Assembly: GCA_945957605.1 (NCBI GenBank)
Contig: CAMFLR010000018.1
Coordinates: forward strand, 1 to 64,000
DNA from: an uncultured Isosphaeraceae bacterium
Lineage (GTDB): Bacteria; Planctomycetota; Planctomycetia; Isosphaerales; Isosphaeraceae
DNA length: 64,000 nt
Reading direction: 5' to 3'
Positions 17,476 through 25,853 of this stretch are shown piece by piece. Below the pieces are notes generated by a model, which had not been told where the DNA came from, made no database searches, and saw nothing but the letters and a program-made list of their open reading frames with translations. The stretch's first letter is position 1; each line of letters begins with the position of its first letter. The translations under genes and the position numbers were made by a program.

Positions 17476-18225
17476 CTATGAGTTCCTGATCGCAGCAATA
17501 AGAGCATTCCAGTCGCCTCGCTTCTCGACGGGAGGCAGCGATAACGACTCGATAAAGCCTCTCAGCGTGTTGTAGACGTTATCCGTGCCCTTCTTTGGGT
17601 GCTTGATGCCATCTCGATCAGTCTGAATTGCGATCTCAATCTTCTCCGAAATGCGCATCGTAGGGCTCGTCGGCGCCCACTTCGATTCCAACTGGTCCAA
17701 GATCTTCAGCAATGTCGATTTCGATTCCGAATTGGAGATCGATAGTGTCGTAATGATCGCCGTCATGGTGTTCAAAGAGTTGTAACGCGGATGAGCTTGG
17801 GATGGTTGGTAATAATGCTCGAATTGCGTTGCAAATTGCGCACATAAGGATTTTTGAGCTTCAAGAGTGATAATTTCTGAATCCGAGGTTGCCAGCCGTC
17901 CCAATGCATCAATTGCGACTGCTTGGTGCGTTGGGTTATCAATATTTGCGGCGAAGAATTCTACAAGTTTTCGGGATACGCCAAGTCTTTGCGATTTGTT
18001 CGCGATGCGCTGACACTCTGAAACTTGGGCTTTCAAGCGACCAAAGAAGAGTCGCTCTTTTTCCGTGGCAGACGCTTTCTTTGCCGCTTCGTACTTTGTG
18101 ATGTTTGTGGTTACTTGGTTCAGAAGCGTTTCCTCCTGAGCCGCCGCCGAACCGACGACGATCAGGCCGGCGAAAATGGTTACAAATATAGAGACAAGCG
18201 AACACGTTTTTGGTTGACTATGCAT
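17476..18225 (-). CDS. Secreted helical protein, function unknown
   Basis: 249 residues with a clear signal peptide ending near VGSAAAQ (residue 30), after a perfect AGGAGG ribosome site. The mature part is predicted mostly helical and charged (NQVTTNITKYEAAKKASATEKERLFF; LEAQKSLCAQFATQFEHYY). No catalytic motif or known domain was recognised. It lies downstream of the small gene at 18313-18768 on the same strand, 87 bases away, and may share its transcript. Confidence 0.6.
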   Translation of the reverse strand: MHSQPKTCSLVSIFVTIFAGLIVVGSAAAQEETLLNQVTTNITKYEAAKKASATEKERLFFGRLKAQVSECQRIANKSQRLGVSRKLVEFFAANIDNPTHQAVAIDALGRLATSDSEIITLEAQKSLCAQFATQFEHYYQPSQAHPRYNSLNTMTAIITTLSISNSESKSTLLKILDQLESKWAPTSPTMRISEKIEIAIQTDRDGIKHPKKGTDNVYNTLRGFIESLSLPPVEKRGDWNALIAAIRNS

Positions 18226-18312
18226 TACAAATCTCCTCCTAATCGATTGGACCGAGCCACCTCGAACGATTGAAAGCCCCAATCATATTTGATTTTAGTT
18301 TGTTCCGTCCCC

Positions 18313-18768
18313 TTACTGAATGTCCCCATTCGGCGATCCACGATATGGTTCGAACTGGTTCTTATACTCGTCCCAATGACCTCGACGCACCAAACTGATT
18401 GCTTTCTGGGATTCATCGTGATCATGAAATCCTGACATCCCCAGACCAAGTTTAAGAAATATAAGATCCCCAACCCACAACTGTGGATTCGAATCAGCCT
18501 GGCGAAGCAAGCCAATTGGGTCTGGAATGAGAAACAAGTTTTGGCCTTGATACAGCAGCGTCGTCCCGGGCGTAAAAACCACTTCAACCAACGCACCATC
18601 AGCGGCGGAATAGCCGACGTTGACGTTCTCACGATTCTCCGTTGGGTTTCCAAAGTGGTCGGGAAATGCAATGACCGGGGGACCGAGAATCGCCCTCACT
18701 TCTTCGGCCGACATGCCAAATCGGAGAGGTAGCGGCCCAACGAATGGTTCAATTGTAAATTTCATCAT
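18313..18768 (-). CDS. Small protein with PLxFGMSxEEVRxxLGPP motif, unknown
   Basis: 151 residues, no signal peptide. The opening PLPLRFGMSAEEVRAILGPP and the following VNVGYSAADGALVEVVFTPG recall small proteins found beside polymorphic toxins and SmpA/OmlA-like folds (FGMS/T-x-x-E/Q-V). This is a fold-level impression only. No toxin gene is visible nearby. ATG at 18768; a second ATG follows directly. Confidence 0.55.
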   Translation of the reverse strand: MMKFTIEPFVGPLPLRFGMSAEEVRAILGPPVIAFPDHFGNPTENRENVNVGYSAADGALVEVVFTPGTTLLYQGQNLFLIPDPIGLLRQADSNPQLWVGDLIFLKLGLGMSGFHDHDESQKAISLVRRGHWDEYKNQFEPYRGSPNGDIQ

Positions 18769-18932
18769 TTCGTTAATCTACTGCTCCTCCAATCAACTCT
18801 TGGATCGTGTGTCGACGCGTTAACGTTTTGTTCCGAGAGATTCCGGTTAGAGCGATCTCGCTTAAACAGATGAGCCTTGCGCTCATGGGATTCATTCTTC
18901 TTCAACTAAATTCAATCCGAACGATTCCAAGC

Positions 18933-19499
18933 TCACCGTATTAGCGACAAGGAAAGCCAACTTGTAAGCGTAATGCCAACCCAGCCCAAACCCAAAACAA
19001 ACCCTAACCGATCGACCCACGATCGGCCTAGAATCCATCGACCTCCGAGAACTTGCACCGCCCAGGTCCCCATCACGGCCGATCCAGGGTGGGCATTCAT
19101 GCCCCAGGTAAGAGGGCTCACGAAAAAGTCAGACCTTGTACCAGTCAGAACGTGGAAGGCCATCGCGGCAGCCTGCACGACGATGATGCAAGAGGCTGCG
19201 ACGAGTGCCGTCATCCCTGCCGAATCAAATCCCCTTCCGAGTCCAGAACGACCGCGGCCGAACCCTACGACCAAGCAGGCAAGCGTAAGAGGACTTAGGA
19301 ATGCCGCGAAATAAGGGAGCGAGTCCCGCACGCGTGCAAAGAGTTCGGCCGTGACTTGCGTCTTGGGCGGATCCGGAAGAATGCTTTTCAAAGATGTTCG
19401 AGCGAAGTAGAAACCAAAAGCGAGAGCCGCAATCAAGATCATCACATCGCCAATCCGGAAGTCGTGACGTTTCGGCTGCGGCTGATCTTCAATTTCCAT
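18933..19499 (-). CDS. Small integral membrane protein, unknown
   Basis: 188 residues with four likely membrane helices (about 19-36, 65-82, 95-116 and 155-180). The start RHDFRIGDVMILIAALAFGFY is a common planctomycete pattern in which a polar stretch precedes the first helix. No motif of transport or catalysis was seen. It stands alone between unknown genes. Confidence 0.55.
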   Translation of the reverse strand: MEIEDQPQPKRHDFRIGDVMILIAALAFGFYFARTSLKSILPDPPKTQVTAELFARVRDSLPYFAAFLSPLTLACLVVGFGRGRSGLGRGFDSAGMTALVAASCIIVVQAAAMAFHVLTGTRSDFFVSPLTWGMNAHPGSAVMGTWAVQVLGGRWILGRSWVDRLGFVLGLGWVGITLTSWLSLSLIR

Positions 19500-19718
19500 A
19501 AATCATCACTCGTCAATTTCTAGCGCGATCCTTTCTCATTTCCCAATGGCAACGCAACACGAGGCTAACCCAAACGGTCGATGAAAAACACAATTGTGCC
19601 AAAATCGATTCGATACTCCGTAGAACCTAGAACACCTGCGATTTCACTCTTCGTCCTTGCCCTGCCGAGCACAGCCACAACGCGAATCGGGCCGTGCTCG
19701 GCGATCGGCAAAGTCAGC

Positions 19719-20723
19719 TCAAGCGCGTACGCCGCGTCGTTTACGAGCGAATCCCAGAGCTCCAACAATCCCGACACCAAGACCAACGATCGTGCCGGGT
19801 TCAGGAACGGCCGCGGGCGCAACGTTGGGCGAAGCCATTCCCGAGCCAAATGTCAGGTTCCATCCCAGCGCCTCGGGGGTCGTTACATTCCCCTGCGCGT
19901 CGATCACCTTCACGCCGGTTAACCCGGCTGTGTGCAATGCATCGACATAGGATTGATTGAATCCAATGTAACCGACGCTCATATCGGTGTAAGCGCTCAA
20001 ATTAACCGTAAGGTCGCCTTGTACCACGTTGTTGTTCGCCGGAATGACCAGGTCGAAATGAGTTCTGCCCTGGAACTCGAACAGCCGGGGCATGTCGACG
20101 ATCGGCTTCATCGTTGCGTAATCCCAGCCGCCGTAGTCGAATTCAAAGGTATCAATTCCTGTTTGGCGATAGGCGACAGCGTTATCGCTACCGCCGAACG
20201 CCACGCCAGGGACGTATGCGCCAGACATGAGTCGCAGGCCCATGTTGTATTGATGGGTCAAGCTCACCTGAAAGAGCGCGTGCACCGAATACTCGAACCG
20301 AATTGTATAACCGTTCAGATCGCCCGTCCTGGCTACGGTGAATGAGTCTCCATACTCGGACGAGGCTGCGACGGTTCCCCGGCTTGAATAGACCGACGAG
20401 TTCGCTGCCTCGGCCCCGACATAAAGGCTCAGCAAGGTTGGCGCATTGAGATCGAAGGCGTTGTACGTACCGGCAAAGGCTCGGGCTTCACCCGCGTAAT
20501 AGCCGCCATTGATATTTGGATAGACGTGTTCAACGGAAGAAATCGAGCCGTACTGTCCTGTGTCGCTATCACCGACGCCCTGGCCCCGGGCAACGTCGCC
20601 GTCAATCGCCGTGGACGTTTGGGCATAAGTCACTCCTGCCGAGGCCGTCGAGGCAAACAACGATCCGGCTGCGATCGACAGCATCAAAGCGATGTGGTAG
20701 CTGGCGTGCTGACTTCTAATCAT
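19719..20723 (-). CDS. PEP-CTERM sorting-domain protein
   Basis: 334 residues. A signal peptide (to about TASAGV) leads a beta-rich exported domain. The C-terminus reads VPEPGTIVGLGVGIVGALGF followed by ARKRR: the VPEP motif, a membrane helix and a basic tail that exosortases recognise and cut. The protein is therefore sent to the cell surface or matrix; no exosortase is in the window. GAGGA precedes the ATG at 20723. It is divergent from a LuxR-type regulator, with a palindrome between them. Confidence 0.85.
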   Translation of the reverse strand: MIRSQHASYHIALMLSIAAGSLFASTASAGVTYAQTSTAIDGDVARGQGVGDSDTGQYGSISSVEHVYPNINGGYYAGEARAFAGTYNAFDLNAPTLLSLYVGAEAANSSVYSSRGTVAASSEYGDSFTVARTGDLNGYTIRFEYSVHALFQVSLTHQYNMGLRLMSGAYVPGVAFGGSDNAVAYRQTGIDTFEFDYGGWDYATMKPIVDMPRLFEFQGRTHFDLVIPANNNVVQGDLTVNLSAYTDMSVGYIGFNQSYVDALHTAGLTGVKVIDAQGNVTTPEALGWNLTFGSGMASPNVAPAAVPEPGTIVGLGVGIVGALGFARKRRGVRA

Positions 20724-20808
20724 GATATCATCCTCAATTGAAGACTCGAACAATCCTGAGTTGAGACATCGACTGCGTCAATGTAGGAATTGTCCTGACA
20801 GGCCACAT

Positions 20809-20824
20809 CCCCTAGAATTAGGGG
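20809..20824. promoter_or_regulatory. Palindromic operator candidate between divergent genes
   Basis: The 16 bases CCCCTAGAATTAGGGG form a perfect six-base inverted repeat around GAAT. They lie in the 131-base gap between the PEP-CTERM gene (minus) and the LuxR-type regulator (plus), 31 bases before the regulator's ATG. Such a site could be bound by the regulator to control both genes. That is inference; the base pattern is direct. Confidence 0.5.
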
Positions 20825-20854
20825 GGTGAGCCGTATGCTGTGGCAGGGTTTGCG

Positions 20855-21745
20855 ATGTCGAAGTCGAAGCGATTGAAGGTTGGCGATGAGCGCAAGCTCT
20901 GGCTGCTCACGGGCGAGTGCCGGGAGCTTGGCGACGATCGCACAGCCTGGCGCGATCACTGGATTGCGGGACTTGCGAATCTAGTTGATGCCGACATCGG
21001 CCTGGCGGGCGAGATGGCGGGTTGTTTGAATCTCAAGATGCGCGACCTGGGCGTGACATTCTGGTGGCGCAAAGGGGCTCTCGACTTCAATTTTCTGATG
21101 GCCCATCTCGCGCGCTTTCGTCTCGACCCGCGCTATTCGCCAGCGATGATCGAGTACTACCGCCGCTACCGCGAGGAAGCCGGCGTTTGTCTCGCCCGTA
21201 CCGACTTTATTGTCGACGGCGATTGGTACGGCTCGCGCGACCACCAACTCATTCAGGAGCCGATGGGCGCCGACGCCACCCTCTGGTGCTCGTCACCCAT
21301 ATCGGGCGCTGCTCCTGGAGAAACGTCGAACGTGATCTTGCTCAGGAGCGCGAATCGCCGCGACTTCTCATTGCGCGATCGCTCGCTGATTCGCGAAGGT
21401 CAGGCGCTACTTGCCCCGCTCGTCGGTGGTCCGCTCGCGCGTTTCGCCGAACCTTCGCCCTCGGAACTGTCGCCCCGGCTTCGCGACGTGCTCAAGTGCC
21501 TGCTCGAAGGGGATGGCGACAAACAAATCGCCGCCCGGCTTGGCATCAGCCTGTTCACAGTCAACGAATACGTGAAGCAAGTCTTTTATCACTTCGGTGT
21601 CCGCAGCCGACCCGAATTATTGGCCCGATGGATTCGTCGCGGCTGGACCGCCCGCTTTCAATGGGCGAACTCTTCGCCCGCAAATCAGGGCGATGAACAC
21701 ATGGCCTCGTTTGAAGCGGATTACCAGTTCAATTCTTCGCGATAG
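20855..21745 (+). CDS. LuxR-family transcriptional regulator
   Basis: 296 residues. Residues about 205-262 are the LuxR DNA-binding domain (LSPRLRDVLKCLLEGDGDKQ, then IAARLGISLFTVNEYVKQVF). The N-terminal 200 residues look like a GAF/PAS-type sensor without a phosphorylatable receiver aspartate, so it is not a classical response regulator. The ATG at 20855 is chosen over a GTG at 20840. It faces the PEP-CTERM gene, which is its most likely target, perhaps together with its own promoter. Confidence 0.8.
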   Translation: MSKSKRLKVGDERKLWLLTGECRELGDDRTAWRDHWIAGLANLVDADIGLAGEMAGCLNLKMRDLGVTFWWRKGALDFNFLMAHLARFRLDPRYSPAMIEYYRRYREEAGVCLARTDFIVDGDWYGSRDHQLIQEPMGADATLWCSSPISGAAPGETSNVILLRSANRRDFSLRDRSLIREGQALLAPLVGGPLARFAEPSPSELSPRLRDVLKCLLEGDGDKQIAARLGISLFTVNEYVKQVFYHFGVRSRPELLARWIRRGWTARFQWANSSPANQGDEHMASFEADYQFNSSR

Positions 21746-22196
21746 ATTTTCTCAAGAATCCAAGGCCGGATTCTGGTTGAGAATTTCTGGGGCTTCCATC
21801 GCTTCGCTCAGTCCAGTCCCAGCCACACAGTCCGAAACCTTGAATAAGACAAAGCACAGCGCCAGAGTTTAACCGCGCACTTTGCCACAGCGATTCAATC
21901 GGCAGAGTTTCCATACCCTCTCGGGATGATTCGGAAAGCCTGGCTGTTTCGGCCTGAGACGACGGTTAGGCCGAGTGGCGGAATTGGTAACGGTCGGCGA
22001 GAGACGGAAGGCAGGCAGAACCAGCGTCTGCGACGATAACGTAAGCTGTGCTGGCATGTTACGAATCGCCACACGCTCTCGATCGAACCGGCTCAACCCG
22101 TCTGGCCGTTTCGGCCGATACGTTGGGAGGAATGAAACCGCCCGCGGGGTCGGCGTTTCGTAATCGAAGGAACATCGCGAAGCGAGGCGATCAAAC
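21746..22196. other. Gene-free stretch, 451 bases
   Basis: No convincing gene. A 14-base match to a tRNA-Leu D-arm (TGGCGGAATTGGTA at 21977-21990) is present without the rest of a tRNA. The short reading frames here have poor codon use. Confidence 0.4.
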
Positions 22197-22985
22197 ATGG
22201 CGTCACTCAAGGAAGAGTCGCGGAAAACGGCCCCCACCTGGGAAGAGGTGGAGGCGCTCCGCCGCCAGGTCGTCGAACTTCAGCGCGTCAGCAGTCTCGG
22301 CGTGCTTGCCGGCAGCGTTTGTCACGAGTTGAACAACGCGCTCACGCCCATCCTCAACTACGCCAAGCTCGGCCTTCGCAATCCCGACCCGGCTTTCAGT
22401 CGCCGCGCTTTTGAGAAAATTCTCGACGGAGCGGAACGTGCCACGGCGATCACCGGCGGCGTGCTCGGGCTCGCCCGCCCTCGCGCCGATCGACGCTCGC
22501 CCGTCGATCTGGTCCGGCTAGTTGAAGAAGTGCTGCTGCTCATCGGCAAGGATCTGATGAAGCATCGCGTGCAACTCGAGCTTCGCGCAGAAGGTCGGCC
22601 ACACGCCAAGATTAATCCCGCCCAGATTCAGCAAGTTTTGCTCAACCTGATCATCAACGCCCGCCAAGCAATGCCCGAAGGCGGCGTGGTGCGAGTCAAA
22701 ATCGCTCCCGATGCCACCGGTCGTCTCTCCGAAGTGAGCATCGCCGATAGCGGCGTGGGAATCGCTCCCGCCGACTTGAGGCGCATTTTCGAGCCGTTCT
22801 TCACGACGAAAACCGGCCCGGATGAAACCGGACTCGGCGGCACCGGCCTGGGGCTTTCCGTCTGTCGCGAGATTGTTGAAGCCCACAAGGGCCGGCTTCG
22901 CGCAGAGAGTCGTCCAGGCCAGGGGACGACCTTCACCCTGCGACTCCCCGCATGCCCCGCTCCCGCCGAAAAAGGTGCGGCCTGA
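22197..22985 (+). CDS. Small cytoplasmic sensor histidine kinase
   Basis: 262 residues, with no input domain beyond a coiled coil (about 14-32). The H-box is VCHELNNALTPILNY with H43, the NtrB-like HELNN subtype. The ATPase domain has NLIINARQAM, DSGVGI, FEPFFTTK and GTGLGLSV. It presumably pairs with an unlinked response regulator and takes its signal from a partner protein. It ends three bases before the stop of the convergent protease-like gene. Confidence 0.85.
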   Translation: MASLKEESRKTAPTWEEVEALRRQVVELQRVSSLGVLAGSVCHELNNALTPILNYAKLGLRNPDPAFSRRAFEKILDGAERATAITGGVLGLARPRADRRSPVDLVRLVEEVLLLIGKDLMKHRVQLELRAEGRPHAKINPAQIQQVLLNLIINARQAMPEGGVVRVKIAPDATGRLSEVSIADSGVGIAPADLRRIFEPFFTTKTGPDETGLGGTGLGLSVCREIVEAHKGRLRAESRPGQGTTFTLRLPACPAPAEKGAA

Positions 22986-22988
22986 GCT

Positions 22989-24407
22989 TCACGCCTTGTC
23001 GAGATCGCTCATCTCGCGCATGGCTCCCTCGATCGCGGTCCGTCGCGTCGCTTCGAGAAGGCTCAAGCTGATTTCGGCTTGGAGCTGAATCTTGTCGAGC
23101 CGTTCGAGCGCCTGATCGAGCTTCGCTCCGCCTTCGTGCACAAGCGCGAGCCACCACGCATGCTCTTCAGTGTTAAGCACGAGCGGCAGCCGCGATGTTG
23201 TCACCAGGGGTGTGCCGAGCACCATCGTTTCGCCTTTCCCCTTCGTGCGAAACATCGGCATATCGGCCCCCACGGTCGCCTGCGCGTAGTCGAACGCTTG
23301 CTTCGCTGTGACAGTTGCGGGCGTTGTCGTGCCCGTGCCGACAAGCACCGGTGAACCGAGCGGAGTGGCGCCTGCCATCGCAGAGATCCAGCGGCCGGCG
23401 AATCGGCTGAACGTGGGATCGTCGTCGACCGACGACTGAGTGCACGGCCCTGAGGCCGTCGCGATCGCGATATTCGCCGCCCGCGCATGAGCCAGAATCG
23501 GCGCGATGAACGCGCCCGAGTAGCAGGGCTGAAGCACGACCATCAGGTTCTCGATGTGCGGCAGCTTGCGCAGCTCGTCGCAGCACTCGGAAACCGCGAG
23601 CGCGATCGAGTCGTACGCATACAAACAAACCTCGGTGTCGGGAATGTAGCCGTGGTTCGTGGCGAAGAAGAGAAGGCTGTCGTGCGCCTTCAGCTTGTGC
23701 CGCAAGGTTTCAATCACTTGTTGAAACGCCGGGACAGAACCGGGACCATCCACCTTGAGCGTAAAAGTCGGACTATTTCCCGGCCACGATGTACCTAGCA
23801 CCGGCGTAACTTGCTTGTAGTCGCCGGGCAAGCTCCACCACGAGGCCGTTCCATCGAGGTTCAAAACGGTGATGTCTTTAGGATCATAGGCGTAGACGTC
23901 AATCAGCGTGCGATACATGAATTCAAGATCATTAAGATGTCTTTGATTCGTCCAGCCTGAATAGAGAAGCGCGTATCGTCGGCCCTTTGCACGGGGACGC
24001 CAGATGTCGGGAGGCGGCACGGCAGCCGACGGCACCATGTTCGGTTGCCAGACGCAGTGAAACAGCGTGAAGGAAGTGCTGTCGTCGCTCGGGTTTTGAA
24101 TCGGCGGCAGAGTGGCGTCGATTTCGCGATAGACTTCGAGCGAATCGGCGTCGACCAGAATGTATCGGCACAGGTGGCCCCAGTCGTAGTTGGGACGATC
24201 GTCGGCAAAAACCACGACTGTTTTGCGGTCGACCCGCGCTTCACCCCGCAACTTGGGCTGGCGCTGAAGATCAATGGGAACGTGGTCGCCTGCATTCAGT
24301 ACCCCATTCAACACCGAATAGTTTGTCGACTTTGCGCGAGCTCCTTCATAGGCAAAGAATGTTTGCAGGAACATTTGCCCATACTTGCTATTCCAGTTGA
24401 GCGACAT
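22989..24407 (-). CDS. Clan CD (caspase/legumain-like) cysteine peptidase-like protein
   Basis: 472 residues, no signal peptide, so cytoplasmic. Two motifs fit the clan CD dyad: LLFFATNHGYIPD with H252 and VVLQPCYSGAF with C295, each after a run of hydrophobic beta-strand residues, as in legumains, metacaspases and C13-like proteins. Legumain-type enzymes cleave after Asn, metacaspases after Lys/Arg; the pocket cannot be read by eye. The N-terminal 140 residues (VVVFADDRPNYDWGHLCRYI) and the C-terminal helical tail are unfamiliar. The ATG at 24407 avoids an Arg-rich upstream run. A regulatory or altruistic role is speculation. Confidence 0.65.
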   Translation of the reverse strand: MSLNWNSKYGQMFLQTFFAYEGARAKSTNYSVLNGVLNAGDHVPIDLQRQPKLRGEARVDRKTVVVFADDRPNYDWGHLCRYILVDADSLEVYREIDATLPPIQNPSDDSTSFTLFHCVWQPNMVPSAAVPPPDIWRPRAKGRRYALLYSGWTNQRHLNDLEFMYRTLIDVYAYDPKDITVLNLDGTASWWSLPGDYKQVTPVLGTSWPGNSPTFTLKVDGPGSVPAFQQVIETLRHKLKAHDSLLFFATNHGYIPDTEVCLYAYDSIALAVSECCDELRKLPHIENLMVVLQPCYSGAFIAPILAHARAANIAIATASGPCTQSSVDDDPTFSRFAGRWISAMAGATPLGSPVLVGTGTTTPATVTAKQAFDYAQATVGADMPMFRTKGKGETMVLGTPLVTTSRLPLVLNTEEHAWWLALVHEGGAKLDQALERLDKIQLQAEISLSLLEATRRTAIEGAMREMSDLDKA

Positions 24408-24697
24408 TGTTCCCCTCCGGCACCTTCGCGAACGAGAACGTCTCTGCACGTTCATGCACTAAAGCACAACTGCACGCGAATCGCGAAATGAAAGTTTGCT
24501 GAAGCATCAAAAGTGGTGAAATGGGGGAGATCGGCGCTCGTTATTCGGGCCAAGTTTGGCTTCTTATGCTCAGGTCTGATAAAGGCGCTTGACATGACAG
24601 GCGGCACGCCTAAGCATGAATGAGATGTTCGTGCGAGTCATGTCGTGTGTTCACGATTCCGTGCCCGGTAACCTCAATTCTGAGCGAGGACGCTGCG

Positions 24698-25258
24698 ATG
24701 ACGCGTGAACTAAAGCGGAGTGCGATGGCAATGACGGCAATGACGTTAGTAGCTGGTCTGGTCGTCGTCGTCGGCCAGGTGCGGGCCGATGCGCCTGCAA
24801 GCCAGTGGAACATCAAGCAAGTTGTGTACATGGTCGCGTACGCCAACACGACTACGACACCGCCGACTCCCGACACGAAAGACAAGTTCAAGGTGATCGT
24901 CGTGGCGAATCACCCATTCATCGCCGACTCGACCGTCGTTACCAACAAGAAATACAACCTGGTGCTTACGGCATTGTCGAGCCAGCGCGACACGACGGTG
25001 GGAAAGGGTAAGAGCAAGAAGACCGACTTTGACGCCACGAGCCAGGCGTACAATGCGGCGAAGAACCGCGTCGTGGCGATCTTCGAGTTCAAACGTGGCG
25101 ACCTGCCGCCCGGATTCAATCCAGGCGATGGCGGCGGAACGGGTACCTTCACTTTCACGCTGCAAGACACCTCAACTACGTCGGCATTCCCCGATGACTC
25201 GACGCCCGTGATCGCCTTCGACGCGCCGGATCCAGTTTCTCCGACGGTGGGTCCGTGA
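24698..25258 (+). CDS. Secreted protein, function unknown
   Basis: 186 residues. A signal peptide (about residues 1-31, ending QVRADA) follows GAGCGAGGA. The mature chain is short and beta-rich (QVVYMVAYANTTTT; KFKVIVVANHPF), with a Lys-rich loop and a Pro/Gly/Thr-rich C-terminus. No family was recognised. It is divergent from the protease-like gene, with 290 bases between them that hold no other feature I can name. Confidence 0.6.
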   Translation: MTRELKRSAMAMTAMTLVAGLVVVVGQVRADAPASQWNIKQVVYMVAYANTTTTPPTPDTKDKFKVIVVANHPFIADSTVVTNKKYNLVLTALSSQRDTTVGKGKSKKTDFDATSQAYNAAKNRVVAIFEFKRGDLPPGFNPGDGGGTGTFTFTLQDTSTTSAFPDDSTPVIAFDAPDPVSPTVGP

Positions 25259-25333
25259 GTGGTTGGCATTGATGCTCATTCGATGAATATGCTGAAATCC
25301 TGGCGCATTCGCTGGATTCCGTGAGGCTGCGAC

Positions 25334-25738
25334 GTGATATTGATGCTTGAAGACGATGCTGACCGAATCAAACGATTCACGGCCGCCGTCAAAAGAATCA
25401 ACCCAGCACTGTCTCTCGTCCTCTGGTGAAGCGCCGGGAAGATGATCCGCGAGGTCGAGCCATATCTCGCATCCGCGCGACTCATTTCGCTCGATCATGA
25501 TCTCGAACCGCAACCGGGTTACGACGACGATCCCGGTGATGGGATCGATGTCGCCCGATTTCTGGCAGAAAAAACGCCGGTTTGTCCGGTCATCATCCAT
25601 TCCAGCAACGGAAACCGGGCGCGCTGGATGCTCGGGGAATTCGAGCTTGGCGGCTGGAACTGCAGGCCGGTTGCGCCCATCGGTGATGATTGGATCGAAG
25701 CCTACTGGGAAGCCGTGGTCAAAAGGATTCTGCGATAA
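25334..25738 (+). pseudogene. Cyclic-phosphate-processing receiver-like gene broken by an in-frame TGA
   Basis: One frame runs from a GTG at 25334 (ATG at 25343) through ILMLEDDADRIKRF, then ends at TGA 25427-25429, then continues without a shift as SAGKMIREVEPYLASARLIS, LDHDLEPQPGYDDDPGDGID and VIIHSSNGNRARWM to 25738. Together this matches the short receiver-like family (LEDDxxR...ISLDHDL...G.D) annotated as cyclic-phosphate-processing receiver. The stop falls inside the first helix-strand unit. Either the gene is dead, the read has an error at one base, or an internal start at 25442 makes a shortened product lacking the LEDD acidic pocket. Confidence 0.7.
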
Positions 25739-25853
25739 CAGCGCCGGTGTGCCGTTCGTTACACTGCCAAGGCGTGATGGAGATCTTCCCTTTCCGTCGA
25801 TGGACCGACAACTGGCGCCGAACGTTGGCTGCAATCCGGTTTGTTCGCGAACG

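Noticed and set aside
19565-19849. 94-codon minus-strand frame overlapping the end of the PEP-CTERM gene
   Set aside because: Its first 40 codons overlap the PEP-CTERM gene in another frame. No ribosome site or family match, so it is too weak to list.
21969-22055. tRNA-Leu-like stretch (TGGCGGAATTGGTA at 21977-21990)
   Set aside because: Only the D-arm matches. No anticodon stem, T-arm or acceptor pairing could be built around it, so no tRNA is called.
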